Below are positions 1 through 8,600 of a DNA stretch of 24,547 bases, piece by piece. Every line of letters starts with the position of its first letter. Within the stretch, counting starts at the first letter, position 1. A program made the translations under genes and the position numbers. Source of the DNA: a virus. The notes beneath the pieces are model-generated. The model was given only the letters and a program-made list of their open reading frames with translations. It ran no database searches and was not told where the DNA came from. The stretch is taken from the IMG/VR virus record IMGVR_UViG_3300014495_000011, positions 1 through 24,547 of that record. One strand, 5' to 3'.

Positions 1-1881
1 ATGACTACCCTCCTCTACAACCCCGGCGTCCGCATCGTCCTCGACACTCGTGCATACGGGATCATCGACGTGACCGAGGACATCGAGAGTGGTACGATGA
101 CTCTCAACGAGAATGCTCTCCACACGCTGAGCTTCACCCTCAGCAACCGGGGCGGTAAGTACATCGGCAAGCTCACTCCGAACGACCGGGTAGTGGTCCA
201 GATGAAGAGGGTCCAGTGGCTACAGGTCTTCTCGGGCTACCTCAACGTCGTCCCCTACTTCTCGACCTTCAACCAGTCGGTTACCATCAGCGCCTCGTGT
301 ACCCTGAAGCGAATCTTCTATCACTTTTGGGACCCTGGTCTCACGGCTTCAATCGAGTTGCTTGTCAGTGCGCTCACGCAGCAGAGCAGCACTCCCGACG
401 CTGGCATGACTCAGGTCATCATCGCCTTGCTCACCCAGGTGATCGGATGGGACCCGGCGCTCATCCACATCGGCGTCATCCCGCTCGACTTCCTACAGAC
501 GATTGCGAACTTGTGGACCAGCGTCGAGGCGGGCATCAACACGACCATTAACAACCTCGGTGGCCTGATCGTCGGCGGTCAGTTCGGCACCGACGTGGGG
601 TCCACCGTTGCTCCCAATCTGAACGGAGCATCCGCCCCTCCGGGCACGACCATCCCCGTGCTCTCAGGTCTGGCGCAAACCGAAGCCTCCTTGAGCAAGT
701 GGGACGCTTCCTTCCAGTGGGGATACGGGGCGCCCGGTGTCTCTGCCGACGAGCAGAAGACAGCCAAGGCCTACCTCAAGGGAGCGGATGGCCAGGGTCA
801 GCGCATCCTCGTGGGCAACGCCCTCACCGGCAAGTGCATCTGCGTCTCCACGAACGGCGGCTTCCAAGACAGCACGCAGCCACAGGGAGCCGTCAACCTG
901 TCAGCCAGCGCCATGAACGCCCTCGGGATCTCCGGCGACCAAGGACAGGTAGCCCTCGCCTGGGCGCCAGTCAAGCCGACAACTCCGTTCGGTCCCTTCA
1001 CAGTGCCACCCCCGGCAGGAGCCGTGGCGCAGACGGGCGCCTCGCAGTCCGGTCTCTGGACCGCTGGCGACGGCCAACTCATCGCCGGTAACTGGGCACC
1101 GACGCCGCAACAGGACTACGTTGGCTACGAACTAACCGGCTACCGTGCCCTCATGAACGACACCTCCATCTACAGCACCGTCGCCTCGTGCGTCAACACG
1201 GCGCTCCGCTCCTTCTGCTCCGCTCCGAACGGCGACTTCATCTCCTGGTTCCCTGACTACTTCGGACTCTATGGCTTGGCAGCGACGTACACCCTTGAGA
1301 CCATCGAGCTTCAGGACTTCACTATCACATGGACGGACGCCACGCTCGTCACCCACCAGTACACTGTCGGCTCGACCGTTGGTGGAGTAGCTACGGGCAC
1401 AGACCCCTCGGAGGAGGGTAACACCATCTCCGCCTTCAACATGTACAACAGCTACGGCGTGGCCACCATCGACATCCCCGGTCTCTTCAAGGCTCTCTTC
1501 AACACGGGAGATGCCGACAACGGTCTCTTCGGTGCCGACGCAGCGCAGCAGATCTACCAGCAGTTCGGAGCACGTCCGAGCTTCCAGCAGATGCCGACCA
1601 TCGCTCAGGGCGAGATCGAGTTCTGGTACGCCGTCCATCAGTGGATGCTCAGTTGGTCGCAGCAGTTCTCGTGCAACATCCCGATCACGTTCACGCCCGA
1701 ACTCTTCCCTGGCATGTTGCTGCGCATCCCGGCCTACGGATTCCAAGCCTACGTCACCTCGGTGACGCACTCGTGGAGCTTGCAGAATGGTGGCGGCTTC
1801 CAAACGCAGGTGGGCATCCTGGCGCCGTCGTCTACGGACGGTAACGGTCTCATCGGTCTAGCAAGGAGCTACACAACCTAA
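1..1881 (+). CDS. Baseplate hub-like tail protein with a possible double-psi beta-barrel insert
   Basis: 626 residues beginning with ATG at the first base of the window, so a start further upstream cannot be excluded. The N-terminal ~110 residues (beta-rich, with a segment about being displaced by operating 'NDRVVVQM') and the C-terminal ~560-610 segment (PGMLLRIPAYGFQAYVTSV, then a beta strand ending QVGILAP) look like the hub (gpD/gp27-like) fold that sits on the tail-tube end. Between them, residues ~230-325 resemble RlpA/expansin-type double-psi beta-barrels: GNALTGKCICVS (272-283) followed by NLSASAMNALGI (299-310) and GQVALAW (315-321). Such a domain could contact cell-wall glycans, but the usual Asp of the 'DLS' motif is Asn here, so enzymatic activity is doubtful. 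Its last codon overlaps the next gene by one base. The hub call rests on motif recall and position ahead of gp25 and J homologues; it was not confirmed by a search. Confidence 0.6.
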   Translation: MTTLLYNPGVRIVLDTRAYGIIDVTEDIESGTMTLNENALHTLSFTLSNRGGKYIGKLTPNDRVVVQMKRVQWLQVFSGYLNVVPYFSTFNQSVTISASCTLKRIFYHFWDPGLTASIELLVSALTQQSSTPDAGMTQVIIALLTQVIGWDPALIHIGVIPLDFLQTIANLWTSVEAGINTTINNLGGLIVGGQFGTDVGSTVAPNLNGASAPPGTTIPVLSGLAQTEASLSKWDASFQWGYGAPGVSADEQKTAKAYLKGADGQGQRILVGNALTGKCICVSTNGGFQDSTQPQGAVNLSASAMNALGISGDQGQVALAWAPVKPTTPFGPFTVPPPAGAVAQTGASQSGLWTAGDGQLIAGNWAPTPQQDYVGYELTGYRALMNDTSIYSTVASCVNTALRSFCSAPNGDFISWFPDYFGLYGLAATYTLETIELQDFTITWTDATLVTHQYTVGSTVGGVATGTDPSEEGNTISAFNMYNSYGVATIDIPGLFKALFNTGDADNGLFGADAAQQIYQQFGARPSFQQMPTIAQGEIEFWYAVHQWMLSWSQQFSCNIPITFTPELFPGMLLRIPAYGFQAYVTSVTHSWSLQNGGGFQTQVGILAPSSTDGNGLIGLARSYTT

Positions 1882-2840
1882 TGACAGGTCGAGATCCTTC
1901 AGGCGGTTCGATGGGCTTCCATCAGGTGCTCTTCACTATTCAGGAGATCACCAACGGATACGCCTTGGGCGTAGACAACTTCAACGTCACCCGCAAGATC
2001 CCGGTACAGGTGCAGCGGGCCAAGGGTGCCGCTCCGCTACCGGGTGAGCAGTGGGTCATCACCAAGGATCTCGGTCCATGGACCTTCGCCGCCATCATGA
2101 ACAACCCCATCACGAACATCGTGGAGTCGGTAGTGGCTGGTGATGGAATCTCAGTAAACGACGATGATCCATTGAACCCCATTGTCACCAATACCGGAGT
2201 CTACTCTGTTGTGGCTGGTACCAATGTGACTGTCGATGACACCGATCCACACAACCCTATCGTCAGTGCTACGGGTGGAGGAGGTGGAGGCATCTCAGAG
2301 ATTGACTCACCCAACTCGACCATCTCGATCACCAACGATACAGGTCCGACCACCGACATCGACGTGGCCAACCCACTCAACCTCTACTCGTCAAGCACGG
2401 GAGGCCACCTTGAGCTTGTTGCTGACGATGTGTACGGCACCCAACCGGAGGGTTACGTCAGTCTGACGGGAGCGTCGGAAGGGATTACAGCTACGGCAGT
2501 CCTCCTAGCCATGTCCACCGGAACGAAGCCCTATGCTGCCCTACGCATGTCGCAGAACGACAGTGGAGCATCCTTCTTGCTGGCGGGTGATGATCCGACC
2601 GAGAATGTCTACGAGTACACCGCTTCCTCGATGATATGGAGCGCCGAGTCTGAGTCTTTCTGGTCTACCATCACCACCGATCGCGGCGGCAACCCAACCG
2701 TCTTCCTTGCTCCCGGCTATCTCGGCATCACCACCGGAGAGCCTTCCCTTAGCCCCACATGGGCCTACGGTGCCATGATGTCCGACACCGATGGGTCACT
2801 GTGGATCTTCACCTCCTCTGGCTGGAACCACATCACCTAA
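1881..2840 (+). CDS. Tail fibre-like/minor tail protein with tandem repeats
   Basis: 319 residues. The ATG shares the last base of the hub gene's TAA, and AAGGAG at 1863-1868 is a plausible ribosome site. Residues ~12-75 form a compact N-terminal domain that probably attaches to the baseplate. Then come two tandem ~25-residue repeats of the type VVAG(D/T)xxxxVDDxDPxNPIV (about 84-106 and 110-132), a GGGGGG linker at 132-137, and a third diverged copy (ISEIDSPNSTISITND). The remainder is a beta-rich C-terminal region ending in a short aromatic segment, GSLWIFTSSGWNHIT, a kind of ending often seen in phage fibre and appendage proteins. The architecture suggests a trimeric fibre or decoration protein. 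The receptor and exact role cannot be read from the sequence. Confidence 0.6.
   Translation: MTGRDPSGGSMGFHQVLFTIQEITNGYALGVDNFNVTRKIPVQVQRAKGAAPLPGEQWVITKDLGPWTFAAIMNNPITNIVESVVAGDGISVNDDDPLNPIVTNTGVYSVVAGTNVTVDDTDPHNPIVSATGGGGGGISEIDSPNSTISITNDTGPTTDIDVANPLNLYSSSTGGHLELVADDVYGTQPEGYVSLTGASEGITATAVLLAMSTGTKPYAALRMSQNDSGASFLLAGDDPTENVYEYTASSMIWSAESESFWSTITTDRGGNPTVFLAPGYLGITTGEPSLSPTWAYGAMMSDTDGSLWIFTSSGWNHIT
2124..2276 (+). repeat. Two tandem ~75-nt coding repeats in the fibre-like gene
   Basis: Codons 82-106 and 108-132 encode diverged copies of the same unit (SVVAGDGISVNDDDPLNPIV, then SVVAGTNVTVDDTDPHNPIV). Similar units recur in phage fibre shafts, where copy number sets shaft length. 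The conservation is clear in protein and weaker in DNA. Confidence 0.7.
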
Positions 2841-2878
2841 CCCTCCCGAAAGCCCCCTAGAACCACCTAAGGTATGAC

Positions 2879-3307
2879 ATGATAACCCTCGAAGTCGAGA
2901 ACGGCGACTTGGTACTGGCCAACGGGTCATTCTCCACGCTCACCGGCCCTGACAAGGTATCCCAGGACATCGAGATCGCCGTGCTCACCCCATACGGCTC
3001 TGACCGATTCCACCCTCGTTACGGCTCCATCTTCAGCAGCTACATCGGCTCACCCTCGAACCCGTCGACAGCGACGTTCATTCAGGCTGAGATGTTGCGG
3101 GTCATCAAGAACTACATGGCAGTCCAACTCAGCAAGGTCAAGGCAGCCGCCCAGGCCGGTCTGGCTTCTCCCTTCTCCCAGGGCGAGCTAGTGGCCTCCG
3201 CAGGCGCCATCAACGTACAGCAGCAACTCGATCAGTTCCAAGTCACCGCCTCGGTCAACACGACCTCTGGCGCTCAGGTGAACGTAAGTACGACCACTAC
3301 TGCGTAG
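2879..3307 (+). CDS. Baseplate wedge protein, gp25/W family
   Basis: 142 residues, the usual size for the T4 gp25 / P2 W family, which forms part of the baseplate wedge and helps start sheath assembly. The N-terminal half shows the expected pattern: a beta strand (LEVENGDLVLANG), a short loop, the helix VSQDIEIAVLTPYG, then RFHPRYGSIFSSYIG. This resembles the family's 'R...P.YG..l' core, followed by a long helix (residues ~65-100). The start is ATG 2879, preceded by TAAGG at 2868-2872. A two-codon reading frame, ATG-ACA-TGA, at 2874-2882 overlaps this start. It lies immediately ahead of a J-family gene, which is the classical order. Confidence 0.8.
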   Translation: MITLEVENGDLVLANGSFSTLTGPDKVSQDIEIAVLTPYGSDRFHPRYGSIFSSYIGSPSNPSTATFIQAEMLRVIKNYMAVQLSKVKAAAQAGLASPFSQGELVASAGAINVQQQLDQFQVTASVNTTSGAQVNVSTTTTA

Positions 3308-3317
3308 TAGGAGAATC

Positions 3318-3497
3318 ATGGGATACAAAGGACCAGGAACATACAAGCAAAAGGATTGTGCAGAGTGCGGTAGCACAACAGAATGGTCTCTGTGCCATGC
3401 GTGCAACATGACGCTTGGTCTCGTTCAAGATGATGTCGAGCGCCTACAGCGGGCCGCTCAGTATCTCGTAACTCACGGAGGTGAGTCCGATAGCTAG
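3318..3497 (+). CDS. Small zinc-ribbon protein inserted between baseplate genes
   Basis: 59 residues from ATG 3318 to TAG 3495-3497, with TAGGAG (3308-3313) four bases upstream of the start. It contains two CxxC knuckles, C14-C17 and C26-C29 (CAECGSTTEWSLCHAC), spaced as in a minimal zinc ribbon, followed by a helix (LVQDDVERLQRAAQYL). The last 17 bases overlap the J-family gene in another frame. Its codons are richer in A/T at third positions (gga, aaa, cca, aca, caa, aag) than the flanking structural genes, which suggests late acquisition. The function is unknown. A DNA- or protein-binding regulator is possible from the zinc motif only. Confidence 0.7.
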   Translation: MGYKGPGTYKQKDCAECGSTTEWSLCHACNMTLGLVQDDVERLQRAAQYLVTHGGESDS

Positions 3498-5646
3498 CCA
3501 ATCCGACATCGTACAGCAGATGATCGCCGCCCTCGGCGTCTCGATCCCTGCGCTCGACACTACCATCGGTTCACCGGTCCGCTCTATCCTCGACGTGGTA
3601 GCCGAGGCTGTCGCTGAGGCCTACGCCGACCAGTACATCCTCTCGTACCAGTACGACATCTACACCAAGAGCGGTGCCGACCTCGACAACTACGTGGCCC
3701 AGTTCGGCTTCACCCGCCTGCCCGGCACCCGAGCCACCGGCTCGATCACCTTCTCTCGTACCAGCCCGGCTGCCTCGGACATCTACATCCCGACCGCTAC
3801 GCAGCTATCCGACAACAACACGCCCCCGGACACCTTCAACACCCTGACGCCGGTCATCCTCGCCCAGGGCACCACCTCGTGCTCGGTTCCGATTCAGGCC
3901 AACGTCGCAGGCACCGCTGGCAACGTAGCCGCCTCGACCATCGTCAACTGCACCAACAACGTCGTCGGCTTCTCGACCCTCACCAACCCCTCGGGCCTCA
4001 CGGGTGGTAGTGACCCGGAGAGCGATGACCAACTCATCGCCCGCTTCCTCGCCACCGTGTTCCGTAACATGTCCGGCACCGAGCCGATGTTCCTCGGCGT
4101 GGCCCTCGAAGACCCGGACGTGACCAAGGCCAACGTCATCGGCGCCGAGAAGACCTACAACGAGATCGTCCAGATTGTCGACGGCTTCGCCCTCTCGTCC
4201 GTGCAGGACTTCTTCTACCTCTACCCAGGTACTAGCGTCCTCGGCACCGACATCTTCAACGGCGACATCGTGACGCCGACCGGCGACTACACGCTCGCCT
4301 CCGAACTGGTCGACCCAGCCTCCTTCAGTCTCGGCGTGACCCCCGGCTCGTCGGGTAACTACACCGACTTCGGCACGGCCCACTACGCCATCGTCGCCAA
4401 CACGGCGGCAGGCGCTTCACTGAATTGCGCTGAAGTCACCGCTGTCACGTCGGGCGGCAGCATCAACTCCTTCAGCCTCACGTGGGACGATAACTACCCT
4501 GGCGCCATCGTGTCGTGGGACATCTACTTCGCAGCCAACAGCACCACAGTGCAGTACCTCACCACGGTGCCGGGCACGCAGACCTCCTTCCTCGACACGG
4601 GACCCCTGGGCTTGGCTGACGGCGACCCTCCGACCGTCAATAATGCTTGGACTCCTCCCATCATCAACGTCCTCAACGACACTGTGGTGCCGGACGGTTT
4701 CTACGAGCTACAGTACGACTACCTCCCGAACTGCTCCCGCAACGATCCGGCCAACGGTATCACCAACCGCATCGACATCTACGTCAACAATGAGCGCTCC
4801 GTCGAGGTCGTGCAGGACGCCCAGTGGACAGATGCCTATGTGTTCAACCACAACGCAGGCGACCCGTTCGATGTCATCAACTGGTCTCGCCTCGATGACT
4901 CGACCCCACAGGACGGCAACTACTTCATCCCGTTCGCCTTCGTGCCGGTCCTCGACATGACCAGTGGCACCCTCGAAGTCGCCAGCACCACCTATTACGA
5001 AGGTGAGGACTACTGGGTCATCAACAACATCAGCCCCTTCGGTCTCAGCCCGCAGTCGCTATCGGGCCTTGAGTGGCTATCGAGTGCCAACGGGGAGTCT
5101 CCTATCCCGAGCAACGGCGATGCCATGACCCTCGACTACGACTTCAACCAGATCCCGCAGTCAGTGCAGGCAGCAATCGCCGCTTGGTCTCTCGTCACCA
5201 CCGACGTGCAAGTCCACCAGGCGAAGGTGTACGACCTCAACGTCTACCTCGGTCTCATCATGTCAACCACCACCTACTCACAGGCCACAGTGCTCTCGCA
5301 GATCGAGACAGCCATCTCGAACTACTTCAACTCCGTCACCTTCGATGGCGTCGTGCAGGTGTCCGAGATCATCGCCCTCGTGCAGAACCTACCGGGTGTC
5401 GTAGCTGTCCGCTTGCTCACCTCTGCCGACGACACATCCGTGACCTACCCCGTCAACGATCAGTACGGTGGCACCAACTACGCCATCCAGTCTGTCGATG
5501 ACGGCAACGAGGTGCTCCTCACCTTCGCTGCAACCGATGGCTCAGTATTCCGTGCCACCGATGTATCCCTCAACGATGACACCCTCGCCGTACTGAACCA
5601 CGTGTACCTCAACTTCTACGCACAGAACACCTTCGGAAGCGTCTAG
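3481..5646 (+). CDS. Baseplate J-family (gp47-like) wedge protein
   Basis: 721 residues. The N-terminus is a typical Baseplate_J opening (SQSDIVQQMIAALG, then a conserved TTIGSPVRSILDVVAEAVAE helix). It continues with YDIYTKSGADLDNYVAQFG and the domain RATGSITFSRTSP...IPTATQLS, the central segment GTAGNVAA, and GGSDPESDDQLIARFL (about 177-192). The C-terminal ~570-670 region (AISNYFNSVTFDGVVQVSEIIA) is also family-like. The protein joins wedges in the contractile baseplate and carries the attachment surface for outer proteins. The middle ~190 residues contain an extra beta-rich segment, making it longer than P2 J (~300 residues). The only canonical upstream start in frame is GTG 3481, yet the GGAGG (3477-3481) overlaps it with no spacing. 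ATA 3490 or ATG 3520 are possible alternatives. Confidence 0.85.
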   Translation: MSPIASQSDIVQQMIAALGVSIPALDTTIGSPVRSILDVVAEAVAEAYADQYILSYQYDIYTKSGADLDNYVAQFGFTRLPGTRATGSITFSRTSPAASDIYIPTATQLSDNNTPPDTFNTLTPVILAQGTTSCSVPIQANVAGTAGNVAASTIVNCTNNVVGFSTLTNPSGLTGGSDPESDDQLIARFLATVFRNMSGTEPMFLGVALEDPDVTKANVIGAEKTYNEIVQIVDGFALSSVQDFFYLYPGTSVLGTDIFNGDIVTPTGDYTLASELVDPASFSLGVTPGSSGNYTDFGTAHYAIVANTAAGASLNCAEVTAVTSGGSINSFSLTWDDNYPGAIVSWDIYFAANSTTVQYLTTVPGTQTSFLDTGPLGLADGDPPTVNNAWTPPIINVLNDTVVPDGFYELQYDYLPNCSRNDPANGITNRIDIYVNNERSVEVVQDAQWTDAYVFNHNAGDPFDVINWSRLDDSTPQDGNYFIPFAFVPVLDMTSGTLEVASTTYYEGEDYWVINNISPFGLSPQSLSGLEWLSSANGESPIPSNGDAMTLDYDFNQIPQSVQAAIAAWSLVTTDVQVHQAKVYDLNVYLGLIMSTTTYSQATVLSQIETAISNYFNSVTFDGVVQVSEIIALVQNLPGVVAVRLLTSADDTSVTYPVNDQYGGTNYAIQSVDDGNEVLLTFAATDGSVFRATDVSLNDDTLAVLNHVYLNFYAQNTFGSV

Positions 5647-5649
5647 CCC

Positions 5650-8600
5650 GTGACGACCGTGTACTCGAATCCGGGTGGGTCATTCAACCTGTCTCCGTTG
5701 CTGTCTCCCGCCCAGGCGACAGACCCGGCTTCGTTGCTGACCCTTCAGGCTCCTCCTACGGCGCCGACCAACGACAACCTCACTGTCGTCACGAGTCCGC
5801 TCAACATCCCACCGGGCATCATGTCCCGCCTGCGCAGCTTCCCCGAAGAGGTCTACACCCTCCTCCCGACTGACAACCTCACCAAGCTCCTCAAGGTCAT
5901 GCTCGGTGACGCCGGAGCCGGGCAGCTTCGCAAGTTCGGAACCCTCGCTCGCATGGGCACCTACCTTCAGGGTGCCAACTTCTACGACCTCGACAACTTC
6001 TACGGTGCCATCTTCAACATCACCCGCACCGTCAACGAGCAGCTTCCTCTCAACCCGTACACGGATCTCGGAACCGCTGACACGTGGTCGAGCATCAAGG
6101 GCTACGACGCCAGCTTCCGCTCCCGCATCGACCAGCTTGGCAAGGCCATCTCCTTCGGTCCCTCCGCCATCGGCATGGAGCTTGTGGCCGAGGCCATCCT
6201 TCAGGTCCCTTGCTCGATCTACGAGTCGTGGCGACTAGCCGACATCGACGCCGGATCGTGGGCCGCTCTTGAGACCTACTCGTGGTCTGCTCTCGAAGCC
6301 TACACGTGGACTGAGCTAGAGGCGCTCTCTTCGAGCGAGACGGCTGGCTACACCAACCGCAAGGTGTTCACCGTCGTGCCTCACCGACCGATCACCCCGG
6401 AGGAGGACTTCGCTCTCCGCAAGGTGCTGAACATCCTCAAGCCTGCCGACGCCGTACTGCTCATTGACGATGCTGGCTTCTCGGTCGCCACGCCGATCAC
6501 CCTTCGAGGTGTCTACGCTGACAGCGAATACTGGGAACTGATCGAGGGCGTCATCCCGAACCCGGCCTACAGCGACTTCTACTCGCTCGACTCCGAGGTG
6601 CTGCCGGGTGGCTTCCGTGAACTTCTGCGCCCGAGCTTCACCGAGTACCAGGGCGAGCAGATTACCTACGGCGGCGACATCATCGGTGTGAGCGCCTACG
6701 ACACGAACGACGCCGGAGACATCACGGCCACCCAGGTGATCGACGCCTACACCTTCCACGATGGCACGACCATCTACTACCCGCCGTCCCTCGCCATCGC
6801 CCCTCGCTTCTTCTCCCTCTCCGGGCGCTACGTCTCGGACGCCATCCTTCAGGGTGCTCCGTACTCGAACGACCCGAGCAACACGCCGAATGGCGAAGAC
6901 AACCCGCTCATGGGTCTCTACGTCGATGGCATCCCGATTGACAGCCTCATCACGGCCCTCAACGTGCCGGGCACCGTCAACGCCCTCGGGATCAACGCAC
7001 CGGGCCAGCGCTTCTGGTCGACGCCGCCTCGACTCGCCACCGACGACACTACCGAGGTACTCGACATCTCGCTCGTGGCCGCTCGTCTCGTCAACAACCT
7101 GACCTTCGCCATCGCTCACTACCCGCAGTCGGTCCAAGTCCAGACCTTCAACCCGAGCACGGGCTACTGGTCTACGATCTGGACGCAGAAGATCTACGAC
7201 TCGGTTCCGTCTGTCCTGTCGATTGCCGACACCGTAGCGCATCAGCACCCGCAGCACCCGGAAGATAACTGGGACACGTTCACTCTCAACATCCCGCCGA
7301 CTCTGATGAGCGAGATCCGCATCGTGCTTCAGCGCCTACCCGTAGGCAAGCCTCCGGTCACGGCTCAGATCTCGTTGGCTCCCGTGGTCGGCGGTGGACC
7401 CACGGTCGTCACGGTGCCCGTCCCCTACTCGCTCGGCATTCAGGACTTCGCCCTCGGCTACAACGTGTCTCAGGAGAGCGACCTCCCGGCGCAGCCGATC
7501 ATCACTACCGACGCTCTCGGTTCGCAGGTCGAGTTCATCCCCCGCTTCGAGGTGGCCGACAACGCCATCAATGGTGGCACCGTCCCGTGGCGCTCATCGC
7601 CGCAGCCGACCGCTGACTCCGTGGTCAACTTCTACGTCGACACCCGAGACATCACCGGCAACGCCCAACTCATCAACCAGATCTTCATCGACCCGCTCTA
7701 CCTCGGTCCGCACTGCACGGTCTACTACTCCGATGAGAGCACCGCAGATCTCGGCTTCCCCGCTGAGGCGACCGACATCCTGCCGCCCAACATCATCCTC
7801 TCTCCGAACGATGCTATCTACCCGACCGGTGTAGCCGTCCCCTACGTCACGGGCCTCGTCTTCGACTCCGTAAACCCCTCTGCCGTCGCCATCGAGAACC
7901 TGCCGATCCAGTTCAACCCGGCAGAGAACTGGTGGATGTCGGTCGAGTTCCGTCCCAACTTCGCTTCGGTCGACGCCAGTGGAGAGACTCTTGCGGATCT
8001 CGGCAATGGCATGGCGCTCTTCCTCACGACGGCTGACGGAGTGGGTGCCCTCGGACTCACCTACAACGACTACGAGGACCAGCTTCTAGTCCCCAATATC
8101 TCCTTCGGTGCAGGCCAGACGCTTGTCGCCACAGTGGCCTACTTCGCAGAGACCACCGGAGAGTTCGCTGCCGGACTGTACCTCTTCTACAACGGCAACA
8201 ACCCAACCATCATCGAGCAGGCCAACCTCAGCGAAGGCCGCATCGTTCAGCCCGACGTGTTCCCGATCTTCTCGTCTCGCTTCTCGACGGGTGGATGGTC
8301 AGTGTCAGCGCCGGGACCGATCCTCTCTGCCTACCCGCAACCGACGCAGATCTGGTTCGGTGACACTGAAGAGAACATGTTCGCTCCGCCCGCCAACCTG
8401 ACCATCATCGGCATGGTCCTCAAGCAGACGGCGCTCGACTACTCCGACCTGACTCGCTTCCCGAGCGGCACGAATGCCTACACCACGGTCGGGGGTCTCG
8501 ATACCGCCAACGCCATCCTCTACTTCAACATCCTGAACGTCACCGACGCCAACCCGTATGGCTTCGAGGGTGGACCGGGCGACTTCTACGAGCTACTCAC

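Noticed and set aside
6316-7257. 313-codon open frame on the minus strand
   Set aside because: Antisense to the giant structural protein, Arg/Val/Asp-rich shadow translation and no promoter or ribosome site.
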